NCBI RefSeq assembly: GCF_020509005.1
Contig: NC_063012.1
Coordinates: 9,114,001-9,178,000 of the forward strand
Direction: 5' to 3'
Length of the DNA stretch: 64,000 nucleotides
Source: Fulvia fulva
Lineage: Eukaryota; Ascomycota; Dothideomycetes; Mycosphaerellales; Mycosphaerellaceae
Position 1 is the first letter of the stretch; every line of letters starts with the position of its first letter. The notes under the pieces were generated by a model. It searched no databases, had not been told where the DNA came from, and saw only the letters and a list, made by a program, of their open reading frames with translations. A program made the translations under genes and the position numbers. This document shows, in pieces, positions 49,734-61,073 of this stretch.

Positions 49734-51128
49734 TTACGCAGCATCTCCCTCTTGCGGTGAGCTCACAGCTTGCTTCATCCTCCGAGTACGCTTCTTACCA
49801 CCAGATGGAGCATCAGTGTCCTCCGCAGTGGCTTTTCTCTTCTTTCCCTTGCCCGAGTCAGCATCCTGGTTCCCATCTTGCTTATCACGCGCCTTCTTGA
49901 TCATCTCCATCTCCGAGTCGAGGTATTTCCGAAGCTCCGGAGCCTCGCCTCTCAAGTTGAATGAGCCAGCAGATACCGCAAGCTCAGCAAGCTTCTTCAT
50001 GCCTGGGATCTGAGCGAACTTCTTGAAGAGTGTCTTCCGACCAAGCGCCTGGCGATTGGCAGGTCGCATGGACAGCCACATCTTGTCATTGGTCTCGATC
50101 TCTAGCGTCTTGAGATCCTTGATGGCGCCGAGCGCCTTCACGGTCTGTGGAAATCGGCGGTAAGACTCCACATCGTTGGCATATCGGTAATGAGCGTCCA
50201 GCTCTATGCTCAAATGGTTCAGATGCTCCAGCCGGGATGGAGGCATTCGTTGTGCCAGCGCCGTCAAATTCTCGAGAGAAGTGACGTGCAGAGGGTTGAG
50301 CTGGTAGAAGTAGGGTAAAGCTTCGCCGAAGACCTGCTTGCAGACCAAGAGCAATGCCAAAATTTCTGGAAGTGGAGGTAGCTGCCGAACATCGTATCTG
50401 CCGCGATTGCCAGGCCACCAGTCCTTCGCGTAGGAGTCATCACCGGGATGTTGGACGAGCATGCTGAGTCCGCCGGACTTATTGACGGAGAGTCCTGGTC
50501 CATCTGCAAAGGAGAAAGTAAGTTCGTAGATGTGGTTGCGCAGCTCCGCAGGAAGACGTAGAAATGGGAACTTTCCGGTCGAGCCGTTCGCCAAATAACT
50601 GCGAAGGTAAAGTCTGGCGGCCGCGGTAGTGATTGAATAGGTGAAATGATCTGAGCGCTCACTTCTTGGCCCCAAAGTTCGTGTGACAGGCAGGTCGTAG
50701 TGACAAAGAGCTTCGTTGAAACCTGGCACCACCACTTTCGTTTCGCTCCAAATCCTCTCGATACGCTGAGAGTACTCCTCGAGTGCTCGATTGCGGTAGA
50801 ATCTCAACTGCTTCACGATCCAATGCATAATGTCTGCCGCCTTCAGGCTTTGCTTGTCTCTGCACACGAGCGCCATCACCTAAACAGGAGGGTGTTAGCC
50901 ATACTCGAACACCACGTGGCAATGTCTCAGCAACCGCGACTAAGCTGGGGATGCCGCGCGCATGTTCCAGACAGATGATGCCTTCTGCCGTTCGGAATTA
51001 CTCACTATGAGCTCGCCGGTGGAGAATGGTGGCTGCGGCAATGTCGATGTGTATGGCTTGATCAATGCGGAAATCTCTTGTCGCAGTTGCGCACGGGCTG
51101 CCTTGGGGTCGGTGGTATTGGTAGTCAT
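49734..51128 (-). CDS. F-box/2EXR-like domain protein
   Basis: Two exons (51128-51006 and 50879-49734) give 422 residues. The intron (51005-50880, 126 nt) has donor GTGAGT, branch GCTAACAC and acceptor TTTAG. Residues 145-163 carry FPFLRLPAELRNHIYELTF, the signature of the F-box-like/2EXR family that is very abundant in Dothideomycetes and relatives. A leucine-containing region (LPPLPEILALLLVCKQVFGEALPYFY) follows. The C-terminus holds basic clusters (KGKKRK and KKRTRRMKQ) that look like nuclear-localisation signals. Its partner and substrate are unknown; an adaptor role in ubiquitin ligation is only a family-level guess. It starts at MTTNTTDPK; a longer upstream frame exists but lacks supporting features. 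Confidence 0.8.
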
Positions 51129-52978
51129 TCTGTTGATGTTGGTCTCTGTCGCGGTCGGTGGCGGACGGTGGATGATCTTCTTGTCTTTCCTGTGTTGGAG
51201 GTGAGTTGCCAGTAGCTGATGTCCGACGTGAGGTGGAAAAGGCACGGTCTGTGGTGATGGTGATGTGAGGCGGTCTCGTGAGTATGAGATTGTGCGGAGA
51301 AGTAGGTGAGGTTACGGCTGTGGAGTTTTGCACGATGTAAACGTGATATGGCTAATTGCGGCAGAGCACAAGTGAAGCCAGGGGTGCACTGCGAGCGCGT
51401 GCCAGCGTGAATGCAACCTCTTGGTGATCGGCTGCCAGATTCACATGCCCGGATGTACTGTACCTCACATGTCACCATTCACCCTCGCCTCTTGAATCGC
51501 TCAAGTGTGATCGCTCTGGGTCTTCAGCATGATGCCATTCATGCTCAACAGCACACATCTTTGCAGCTCCAGTGTCCTACTATCGGGCCTCATGCTCAAG
51601 ATGAGCGGCCGTACGGACCGGTGTTCTGTGATGCCCGTCACAAGTATGTTGCGGCAACTCTCTTCATCTTCGATGGCGGCAACCCCCTCGCACCCAGACT
51701 TGAAGGGCGTGCTGCTGTCTTGGCTCGTTGATTGATGGAGAAGATGTAGCAGTGCTTCGATCGCTTCGAGTCTGGAGTCTCTTCATCAGATGTGCCCAGA
51801 CACGACTGCAGATCCTTCCATCTCCAGCAGTCCGGGGCGGTGCGGGCTCTCCTCGCGGAGTGATGAAGTGGTGCTCAGCGCGAGAGTCGGCAGCGTGCTG
51901 AGGCTGAATTATGCTTACACAAAGTGACGCCTCAAGCAGTGAGAAGCACTTCTCGGTACTCGGCGTCAATGCCAAGGATCACGTCTCAACCAATGAGACA
52001 TCCATGGATGCGAGCCAAACCTCTGTTGAGACGAACGCCGTGCACCAACGCCGACTCCCTCTTTCCACAGCCCACAGTCGCTGTCCCACGGGACCGCAGC
52101 GCCAGGACCGCGTCAGACAAACATGTGATAGTTGCAGACGGCCGCGATGGATGACTGTAGTGAGAGCTACAAGCTTCGATTTCCAGCGCCGAGGATAGGT
52201 CACTCCTCACAAACCTTAGCATGGCCAGACGCGCTTGCAGTGCTCGTGAACGATCCTGCAGCGACGAGCGCCGTCGAGCATCGCGGCTAATCCACTCTGG
52301 TGGCACAAGTGGGTGTCCTCAGGATCCGGATATGAACAACTTTGCGCTGGGAGGCAAACCCATCAGCTGCTATTCGCTCTTTGACTTTGCGTGACTAACG
52401 TTGAACACGCTCTTGAACCGACCTCGTGGCCATTGGGCCGAGCACTTCAAAAAGACCTTTCTTCTTCAAGTCCTCGGTAGCACCTCGCTCTTCACCGGTT
52501 CAGCCTTCCTCCGAACAATAACACACCCTGGACGGATTCAGATCTGTCTCGGCGCATCGCAACACCTTCGGCATCGGCCACACTGACGAGTTCAGTACTT
52601 CACTGGTACCATATTTGGTTAACATCTCAACGTCACGCTGTCAGCCTGCGCAAGTGAGGTGCACTTGGTGATCGTGCTTCGTCATATCATCGACAATCCG
52701 AGCCAAAGCAACTGCACGAAACGACCGACGTGAGGATCCCAGGCGACACTCAAGAAGCTTGAACGATTTGAGGACATCGTTGAGGACACTTTCGAGGACA
52801 TCTTTAAGGGTATCTTTTTCCGCAGGCGACAACCCCCAACGCGACTTCCCATACGCAGCATATTCGGCCTTCTTGCCTCATAGTTGATGCCCCAACGCGA
52901 CACATACGATCGATCGACACACGACATCTGACGACAGAACCTCTAGACTGTAAAAGTGAAGAATCTTACGCAGCAACC
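51129..52978. other. Divergent intergenic region (1.85 kb)
   Basis: This separates two divergently transcribed genes and must hold both promoters. The longest frames are about 100 codons and show no recognisable protein. A short run of GAGGACA-like repeats occurs at about 52,770-52,810. Confidence 0.6.
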
Positions 52979-54846
52979 ATGCCTTCCATGTTGAGATTCA
53001 GTCTTGAGCACCTTTTCGCGAAGCACGACGCTTCTAAATTTGCGGAAGTGCTGATTCCCCTCGAGCAGTAAGTATCGTTCAAGGTACTATAAATTAATGC
53101 TAATTATCACAACCCCAGAGCCGAGCGTCATCACTCTGTAGCAGCAGAAAATGCTCGCAGATCAAGCGTGGGCACTAACTCTGAGAAGCACGACAACGAG
53201 AAGGGCGACCTTACTCCACCTTCTGTGCGGTCAACACCAGATGGCACCCCAACATTGACTCTTGAGAGTCTCCGAGACGAGATCAATCATGACATCGCTG
53301 CCAGCGGGACCAACACGAGTTACGATATCAAGTCGAAAGTGGTCAACAAGGCCATTCAAGACATCGGCATGGGAACTTATCAATGGCAGCTCTTCACCCT
53401 GGCCGGCTTCGGTTGGTTTGCTGACAATCTGTGGCTCCAAGGTGTTGCTCTCACGCTGCCCAGCTTGAGCACAGAATTCGGTGTCGACAGCAACACTGTA
53501 CGATACACCACTCTATCTCTGTTCTTAGGTCTCTGCATCGGAGCCTCTTTCTGGGGCATCGCCTCGGATATTATTGGTCGCAAAATGGCTTTCAATTGCA
53601 CTCTTTTCCTTGCTGGAGCTTTTGGCCTTGCTGCCGCGGCGGGACCAAACTGGATCGGAACTTCCGCGCTCTATGCATGTATTGGACTAGGTGTTGGTGG
53701 GAATCTTCCCGTTGATGGCGCTCTATTCCTCGAATTCCTCCCCTTCGCAAGTGGCAACCTCCTCACTTTACTGTCAATCTGGTGGCCCGTTGGTCAACTG
53801 GTTAGCTCCCTGCTCGCCTGGGCCTTTATTCCAAACTACCCGACTCACTGGGGATGGCGATAATTCGTGCTCACCATTGGCGCAATCACCTTCGCCATGT
53901 TCCTCTGCCGGTTCCTCCTCTTCTACCTGTTCGAATCGCCAAAGTTCCTCTTGTCTCGCGGTCGCCAAGCTGAGGCTGTTGCAGCCGTGCACGGCATCGC
54001 TTACTTCAACGGCGCAAAGACGTGGCTCTCAGAAGATGTCCTGAACGCTATTGGTGGGCATCCTGAGGATTCGCCAGAGCAGAAGAAGCTAAGCGTCACG
54101 GAGATCATCAAGCGACAATTGGGCAAGTTTGGCCCAGAGCGTATTGCACCATTGTTCAGTGGCTGGAAGTTGGGACTGAACACCGCCCTGCTTTGGTTTA
54201 TCTGGACCACGATCGGTAAGTAAATGTGAGTACAGAAGCTACTGTGTCAAGCTAACGGTCTGCAGGCATGGGCTATCCACTCTTCAATGCTTTCCTGCCT
54301 CAATACCTTTCGACTGCCGGTGGCCAAGCTGTCTCGGAGAACACAACCTACCGCGACTACGCCATCACCTCCGTAGTCGGTGTCCCTGGCAGTATCCTCG
54401 CATGCTACACCGTCAACATCAAGTACATTGGCCGCAAGGGCACGATGGCGATCGCAACCCTCCTCAGCGGCATCTTCCTCATCCTCTTCACACGAGGCAC
54501 TACCTCAGGATACCAGTTGGCCATGAGCTCTCTCGAAGCCTTCTTCCAAAACATCATGGTAAGCGATCCCCATCTCACCATTTCTGAGCACCAGCTAACA
54601 GCATCACAGTACGGTGTTCTCTATGCCTACACGCCCGAAGTCTTCCCCGCGCCGAACCGTGGTACGGGAACTGGCATTTCCAGCACACTCAACCGACTCG
54701 CCGGTCTCTGTGCACCCATCGTGGCAGTCAATGCCGGCGCTCTCGATCCGAAGGCGCCAATCTACGCATCTGCAGGTCTCTTCTTCGCAGCATTTCTGGC
54801 GATGCTTTGCCTGCCGATAGAGACTCGTGGACGGCAGACATTGTAG
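52979..54846 (+). pseudogene. MFS transporter (sugar/SVOP-like) with one premature TAA
   Basis: Four exons (52979-53067, 53119-54215, 54266-54558, 54610-54846) would encode 571 residues. The introns are 51, 50 and 51 nt with donors GTAAGT, GTAAGT and GTAAGC. A cytoplasmic N-terminus is followed by membrane helices with the motif-A region WGIASDIIGRKMAFN, then FESPKFLLSRGR and, in the last exon, YTPEVFPAPNRGTG and PIETRG. This is the pattern of fungal MFS carriers related to SVOP and organic-acid or sugar porters; the substrate is unknown. Codon 278 is TAA (53861-53863) between WGWR and FVLTIGAITF, where the family usually has an aromatic residue. The frame on both sides is clean. The third intron is a multiple of three with no stop, so retention would add 17 residues. 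Confidence 0.82.
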
Positions 54847-55177
54847 CGCCGTAGATGAAACTACTGATGATGGTGGCGCAAGTTGTACCGGTTGGGCATT
54901 GACGAGGAGCAAACGGGCCTTGTCGGGAGCTGATGATACCCTTATTGGTTGATGAGCATATACTGCACGTCGATACAAGATCATGCTTACTTATCGCGAG
55001 AACTTCATAATCCGCACTTTTCAGGAGAAGACGAGGAGAGAGTAGAAGTTGAAATGCAAATCATCGTATTCACTAGGTACTTCCTTCTACACTTTCACCA
55101 CCTCTTCCAAGCAGAGGAAACGTGCTCAGGTCATATTAGCATTACCATCATCGTCCAGGTCTAGCCATCCCGCCAAT
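54847..55177. other. Convergent intergenic region
   Basis: These 331 bp lie between the 3' ends of the MFS gene and the APC/C activator gene. I see nothing beyond presumed untranslated sequence. Confidence 0.6.
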
Positions 55178-58100
55178 TCACCTTATCGCCGCCCCGCGCA
55201 TTAGTGTAGGCGAAAGATTATCCTCTGGTATCGAACCACTGCCCAGCGCTGCACGATCAACCTTATCACGCCCTTGCTCGCTCCTGTCAGGCCAAATTTC
55301 ATGGAATTTGATCGACGCATCACTCGTTGCAACAACAAGGCACCCCTCCTCTCGTGTGCGTCGCGCCTGTCCAGACATCGGTATCGATCTGTCCCCCGCG
55401 TGCCTCGGCTGCCCAGGCCCGCCATGAGGACCTCCAGGATATGCTACCGCAGACAGAGCACGTTCTTCTCCCCACCACGGGATACTAACCACTCTGCGAC
55501 AGCTCGGCCATGCGAAGACTGCCACGCGATACGGATGCTCTGGTTGTGCGAAACCGAACGTTACAGCAATCTCTTGCTTCCTCTCACTCCAGACGAGAGA
55601 AGTGACCTGAGCATAGCAATCGATCGTGGCGAGGGTGGCTCCAGACATTGCGTGGAAGAAGTGAATGCAGCGGTCATTGCTCCCACCACCGGCAGCAATC
55701 AGACTGGATTGCCAAGGCGCAAACGCAATAGCTTTGACCGCAGCGTTGAGGGTGAAGAGGTGCTTCTCCTGACCAGGCATGATGGCACGCACGCCATTCT
55801 GGACAAGAGGTGTAGGTCCTCCCGGTGTGCCATTCCGAACAGTCACAGTAGCCACTGCAGTGCCTGATCCTTGCGTTCTGAGCAGTCTCTTGCTTTCGTA
55901 GAGAAACATCTGATTATCGTTACCACCCGTGGCAAAGTACTCGCCGTCGCCGCTCCATGCCATACTACAGATCTGCTGTGTGTGACACTCGAGCCTCGCC
56001 AGTAGGCTCATGCTCCCTTGCCAGTCGAACAAATCAACTTCGCTCTGCGTGGGCCACTCGATGGAGTAATAGTAAACGTGGCCGGCCTCATCGCCCACAA
56101 GCAATTCTTCAGTGTTCACCATCACGCCCGGCTTACGGACGGAAGGGCGTTTGACTGGATTCGGCCGGAGGCACACGCACGACACCGGCGCGGGCTGGTC
56201 ACTGCTGAATCGAGGATTGAAGTCTAGTGGGCTCCAGAGTGTGATTTGGCCATTAGCACGGCCGATGGCCAAAATCGCACTGGCGCCTGCTGCGGAGCTG
56301 AAGGACAAAGACGTTACATGAGCGCCGAAGGGTGCCGTCAAAGAGTCGGGTATGTGCGTAGGAGTGGTACCGCGATTTTCTGACCATAGATAGACATGCT
56401 GACCCAACCCGACAGCGAGACATTGCATAGTGTGAGAGTACGCAAGTAACGAACAGTAGAAGTCATCCCGAAGCTGCGGCGCGTCCAAGACTCGAAACGG
56501 TATCGCAGGGACGTCTTTGATTTTGCGCCGGGATGATCTTGGCGATGACGGAGGGGTGTCCGTCTGCCACGAGTTGTTGCTCCAGTATGTACTGCTCCGT
56601 CCACTACTGCTATGAGATCGTCGAGGTGTTGAGAAGCTAGAAGCCGAGGGCGAAGGAGGCGTTGTGAACATCCGCGCGTTCCGCTCTATATCCATCGCGA
56701 CCGCCAAGCGCTCACTGTGCTGCACCTCATCCTCGCTTGGTGTTTGACGATGGAGAAAGCCGGCTGTGTAATGTGGAGCGCTGGTACCACTTGTTACTCT
56801 GCCGCCTCTTCTATCGGTGACACTGGCGACTCCTTCAGTCACGATTGTGCCGCCAACGGACCAGACTGCACCAGCACTGATAGCACGGGGACTTCCAGGT
56901 CTGGCGTCTGGCACCAAAGTAGCGGCTCTTGATGGTGGACCAGCTCCAAAGGGAAATCGCCGCAGCGTAGCATACCGCTCTGCCATTCTAGCCGTGCGCG
57001 CGGGAGTTGGTCCGAAAGGGTCTGCGGTACGTGATGATTCTAGGGACATATTTGTAGCGCCGCTTCTTGGAGTTCTCGTCGATTTACGTACCAGTAGTGC
57101 CTCCTTCGAAGGAGTTCCGCTACGGGCAGGAATAAAGCGGTCCACAGATTCCAACGTGTCTGCCCGGGCACTTCGACGACGATGTGATGGATTGCGCTGA
57201 ACATGGCCAAGCAGCTGGCTGGGATGTCGTTGGAGAGACAGCGGCGTCGCTTGGCTGCGTGTCTGCGGAAAGGGATATGCAGTGTGTGAGCCTTTTGCTA
57301 TGCATGCCTTTGCCAGTGGCGTTACATCTTCCACAGCGTCGCTGGATTCCAGAACAGCATCCGTACCCTCGATAGGTTCCGTGAGGTCGACACGCGTGTG
57401 CGACGGTCGAGATACAGGTCGGTGCCCGGATTCGTCTCCGGGAGAACGTTCGTTATGCTCACCTACCGAATCAGATTCGAGTTCATGCTCGTAGCATTGT
57501 TCCTCATGATCTGCAGGTCCATCAAATTGTACAACGTCGAAATCTAGAGCGGGACGTGCCTTGTGTGGTGAAGAGGATCCTTTCAATGGTGACGAGCATT
57601 CACTCGTAAGTGGTGTATCGTAGCCGTCCTCACTACTACGCCACTCGGGGTGACTGTATGCAGACGAGGTTGGGCTGTGAGCAAATTCTTCAGATATGCG
57701 AGCTCTTGATGCTGCTTGGCGAGTCTGCTCGCAAAAATGACGGGGGTTGCCTGCTGGGGTCGAATCCACTGGTTCGTGAGAGGTCCGAACGCTGTCTGTG
57801 TAGACTGTGCCTTGTGTTATACTTCGACTTGAGGTTTGTTGGAAGTGGTTGGTCGACGGAGTCTTCAGTGATATCAGACTCGCTAAGGGTGTGTCTTGAG
57901 CATCGCTCCGTAGCATCTGGCTGCTCTCCTGCTCGCTTCGAGGACATCTCTTGACGGACGGGGGAGTTGTCTTGGGCAGCAAGCCCCATTGATGCCCGTG
58001 TCTTTGGGCCGGATGGTCCTGTGGGCTCTTCTGAGCTCGCGAGCTTTCTTCTGACTTGTTTACGTTCCGGCCGTTCTGGCGATGCTTTGGCAGAACGCTC

Positions 58101-59248
58101 GCCGCTTGGCCTGCCAGAGTTACTTCCAATGCTTCTTGGCCTGCCCCGCTGCTCGTCGGCCAAGTCTCGCGTTGAAGAGCTTGGACACAATACTGGTTTC
58201 CAGACTGTCCTTTCACTGCTTCCAGGAAGAGGGATTGGGGTGACTTCTTCGCTGTCTCCAACTTGGCGGACATATTGCGTCGTTGGTACGTAAATGATTT
58301 GCGAGCCAACCGAGTTGATTGTGCTGTTGGAGGCACTGTAGTGGCAAGTTTTGCAATGACCCCGTCGCCGCATTTGTCTTCTGTGGTCTTCAACAGAGTG
58401 GGATCCGTACGGGTGCTGGCCAACGCTGTATCGTTGTCCGACGACCCTGTTGTCTGCGCGATCTGACTCGATCCCACGAGCTGCGGAATCCTGCTCGTTT
58501 TGGCGCTTGGCACGTTGCCCTGCCTTCCAAGTACGCTATCTTCGAAGTGGACTGCTGAACATTCGGATGTTCTTGAGTTTGTAGAGGGTCCTGGTTGAGT
58601 TGACACTCTGAATGGTGCTTTTCTGACGAGTGAGTCGTCGCTCGGGGTTCTGAGGACTTGGCGATGCATCTCGGGAGGTCGTTGATGCGACGATTGAGGG
58701 CGTCTCCTCGGCTCTGTCATCTGGTGGTCCATTGTAGTATGATGTCGCAGCTGCTTCGATTGGTCCTCCAAGCTCGAGCGACGACCTTCTGCTTGGCAAG
58801 CGATCAACGTTGAGTGTGCTGCAATGTCTAAGGTCAACGGGCAAAGATTTCTGTCCCGGTCGCAGCGACACTCCACCGTCGAAGGTAACGTTGGGTCGTC
58901 CAAAGTCTCGCACGCTTGGTTCGCAGTCGGTGGACATGTTGGGCAAGGAGGTACGAGATGACGATGGCGAGTACTCGATCCAACTGAGGTGATCTGCGAA
59001 GTCTTCCTCCCAGGTAATCCCGTGACACTAGCACCAGAAGGCTTTGGTGGGACAGTCGTCGTTGTGAGCGCAGTAGTCGCAGCGCGCGATATGTGCACAG
59101 GAATCGCAGCCGACGAGCATCGAATGTGCTCTTGGTCTGAAGGCTCAGCAGAATCACTGCCTGATGGCTCAGCAGAATCACTGCCTGAGTCGAACATGCT
59201 CCAAGGCGGTGGCGACAGACATGGAAGACCAGTCGTCGAGAGTTGCAT
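55178..59248 (-). CDS. Cdc20/Cdh1-family APC/C activator (Ama1-like), with very long N-terminus
   Basis: A single uninterrupted frame of 1,356 residues. Three family signatures are visible: a C-box DRFIPAR at 703-709, a seven-blade WD40-type propeller from about 913 beginning IPFRVLDAPQLRDDFYCSLL, and the C-terminal dipeptide Ile-Arg. These proteins bring substrates to the anaphase-promoting complex through the C-box and IR tail. The DAPQLRDDFY wording recalls Ama1, the meiotic activator, more than Cdc20 or Cdh1; this assignment is inference. Residues 1-700 are Ser/Thr/Pro/Gln-rich and probably disordered, with two SGSDSAEP repeats near residue 22. Known activators usually carry the C-box within the first 150 or so residues. 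The true start could be further downstream, or the extension real. A 391-bp divergent promoter is shared with Bet4. Confidence 0.85.
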   Translation of the reverse strand: MQLSTTGLPCLSPPPWSMFDSGSDSAEPSGSDSAEPSDQEHIRCSSAAIPVHISRAATTALTTTTVPPKPSGASVTGLPGRKTSQITSVGSSTRHRHLVPPCPTCPPTANQACETLDDPTLPSTVECRCDRDRNLCPLTLDIAAHSTLIACQAEGRRSSLEDQSKQLRHHTTMDHQMTEPRRRPQSSHQRPPEMHRQVLRTPSDDSLVRKAPFRVSTQPGPSTNSRTSECSAVHFEDSVLGRQGNVPSAKTSRIPQLVGSSQIAQTTGSSDNDTALASTRTDPTLLKTTEDKCGDGVIAKLATTVPPTAQSTRLARKSFTYQRRNMSAKLETAKKSPQSLFLEAVKGQSGNQYCVQALQRETWPTSSGAGQEALEVTLAGQAASVLPKHRQNGRNVNKSEESSRAQKSPQDHPAQRHGHQWGLLPKTTPPSVKRCPRSEQESSQMLRSDAQDTPLASLISLKTPSTNHFQQTSSRSITQGTVYTDSVRTSHEPVDSTPAGNPRHFCEQTRQAASRARISEEFAHSPTSSAYSHPEWRSSEDGYDTPLTSECSSPLKGSSSPHKARPALDFDVVQFDGPADHEEQCYEHELESDSVGEHNERSPGDESGHRPVSRPSHTRVDLTEPIEGTDAVLESSDAVEDVTPLAKACIAKGSHTAYPFPQTRSQATPLSLQRHPSQLLGHVQRNPSHRRRSARADTLESVDRFIPARSGTPSKEALLVRKSTRTPRSGATNMSLESSRTADPFGPTPARTARMAERYATLRRFPFGAGPPSRAATLVPDARPGSPRAISAGAVWSVGGTIVTEGVASVTDRRGGRVTSGTSAPHYTAGFLHRQTPSEDEVQHSERLAVAMDIERNARMFTTPPSPSASSFSTPRRSHSSSGRSSTYWSNNSWQTDTPPSSPRSSRRKIKDVPAIPFRVLDAPQLRDDFYCSLLAYSHTMQCLAVGLGQHVYLWSENRGTTPTHIPDSLTAPFGAHVTSLSFSSAAGASAILAIGRANGQITLWSPLDFNPRFSSDQPAPVSCVCLRPNPVKRPSVRKPGVMVNTEELLVGDEAGHVYYYSIEWPTQSEVDLFDWQGSMSLLARLECHTQQICSMAWSGDGEYFATGGNDNQMFLYESKRLLRTQGSGTAVATVTVRNGTPGGPTPLVQNGVRAIMPGQEKHLFTLNAAVKAIAFAPWQSSLIAAGGGSNDRCIHFFHAMSGATLATIDCYAQVTSLVWSERKQEIAVTFGFAQPEHPYRVAVFAWPSCRRVVSIPWWGEERALSAVAYPGGPHGGPGQPRHAGDRSIPMSGQARRTREEGCLVVATSDASIKFHEIWPDRSEQGRDKVDRAALGSGSIPEDNLSPTLMRGAAIR

Positions 59249-59639
59249 CTGGATATGAATAGTTATAAGAAATTCCGAGCATCCGGAGCCGCTGCAGTGC
59301 CTGGGTCCAGATTTGAGGACAGTCTAAGGTGCCATGCTGTCGGTCGTGGGTAATGCAGATGCGCGACCGGGCGTGGAGAAGACTGCGCAGTCGGCCGGTT
59401 GGTATCGCTGCTGGTTAGTATACTGTATACTGTATCAAACCCGTGCCGCTGCACAAAGGCGATGCAAATGCTGTCAGCATGGCGAAGCAGCGACGTACAT
59501 GTAGGAGCAAGAACGTGACGCCGGCCGTCTTTCTCCATGCTGAATGTCGCTGCCTTCAAAGCCATCAGCCGGCTTCACCTCCTGCAATCTCCCCTAGCTA
59601 CACAGCCGATCCGATCGCCACAGCACGTGAGGCGTGGCG
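59249..59639. promoter_or_regulatory. Divergent promoter between the APC/C activator and Bet4
   Basis: These 391 bp separate two start codons facing away from each other, so both core promoters must lie here. I see no clear TATA box or a binding motif I would name. Confidence 0.5.
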
Positions 59640-60880
59640 ATGGCAAGTGTGAGTGTTTGTGATGGTGGGAGGGCGAGGTGATGTCGCGGAGGGAAAGCTG
59701 ACTTGACGTGGCCAGCACGGAGTTCCCCGCGTGTCTGGCGCAAGCGTCGACAAGAGCGAGCAGGCCCGCGAGAACGAGCGCAAGCAGATCGAACACTACA
59801 AGAGCCTCGAGCGTCAGGTGACTGAGAAGGTATGGCCACCGCAATGCTGGCCTGCGGAAGTGCTGTGCTGATGGTGGTGCTCAGATCAAGGCAGCAGACT
59901 ACTCGTCCACCGCCCTCCAGCTCACCTCGTCACTCCTCTCCCAGAACCCGGAGTACTACACAACATGGAACCACCGCCGCGTGATCCTCGCAGACGTCTT
60001 CGCACGAGACCTGAACAACACCGACGCCCACGTTGAAGCCAAAGATGCCGAAGCAGCCGAGAAAGCTGGCCTCACCATACCCCAGCGCGAGATCCTCCTT
60101 CTGATCAAAGAAGACCTCCAGTTCCTCATCCCACTCCTCAGGCAGTACCCCAAATGCTACTGGATCTGGAACCACCGCCGCTGGCTGCTCACCTCCGCGG
60201 CCACCTACATCCCGCCCCGCGCCGCTCTTGAACTATGGCAGGGTGAGCTGGGCCTCGTGAGCAAGATGCTCTCGCTCGACAGCCGCAACTTCCACGGATG
60301 GGGTTACCGAAGAGAGGTCGTGGAGCAGATCGAGCGTCTGCGCGAGAAGAGCATGGTCGAGCCGGAGTTTGAGTACACCGCCAAGATGATCAGGAGCAAC
60401 TTGAGCAATTTCAGTGCGTGGCACAATCGGGGACAACTTATGCCGCGATTGCTAGATGAGAGGACTGCGGATGTTGAGGACAGGAAGAAACTGTTGGACG
60501 CCGAGTTTGAGCTCATCACCGAAGCCTTGTACACAGATCCTTACGACCAGAGCTTGTGGTTCTATCATCAGTTCTTGATGTCCACGTTCGATGAGCGGAA
60601 CCCCAAGGCACCGAAGATCCTGGCCAACGTGGGCAATGCAGAAAGGCTGGAATACCTGGAGCAGGAGATTGACAGTGTGAGGGAAATGCTCGATGGGGCT
60701 GAGGATTGCAAGTACATCTATCAGGCACTGCTGGAGTACTCTAGCAGATATCTTGAGGTCGACGCGGGCAACAAGAAGGTCACCACTGTGGAAATGAAGA
60801 GCTGGCTAGATGAGTTGAGAAAGATTGATCCTCTGCGAGACGGCAGGTGGGGGGATTTGGCTAGGAAGCTGAAGCTATGA
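59640..60880 (+). CDS. BET4: Rab geranylgeranyltransferase (type II) alpha subunit
   Basis: Three exons (59640-59648, 59716-59829, 59885-60880) encode 372 residues; yeast Bet4 has 327. The first exon holds only ATG GCA AGT, joined to CAC GGA GTT to give MASHGVPRV, the family's N-terminus. The introns are 67 and 55 nt (donors GTGAGT and GTATGG). Prenyltransferase alpha repeats are plain: YYTTWNHRR, CYWIWNHRRWLL, FHGWGYRR, FSAWHNRG and QSLWFYHQFL. With Bet2 and the Rab escort protein it adds geranylgeranyl groups to Rab GTPases in the cytosol, needed for vesicle traffic. The gene is intact. The tiny first exon is easy to miss, and a model starting at the Met at 59981 would lose 73 residues. Confidence 0.95.
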
Positions 60881-61073
60881 GCCACGAGAGGCTGAACATC
60901 ACAACTGTGTGAAGATCGCATGTCAATACCACACCTCATCTGCATACTGGCCCCACGACACCAACATGACTTCGGTCTCTTGGGAGCCGCCGAGCTATTA
61001 CAAAGCTTGCTACCATGGTGCAAGTCATGTGTCATGCATTCACGTACCTGGACGTGGAATTTCGAACGTCGTC

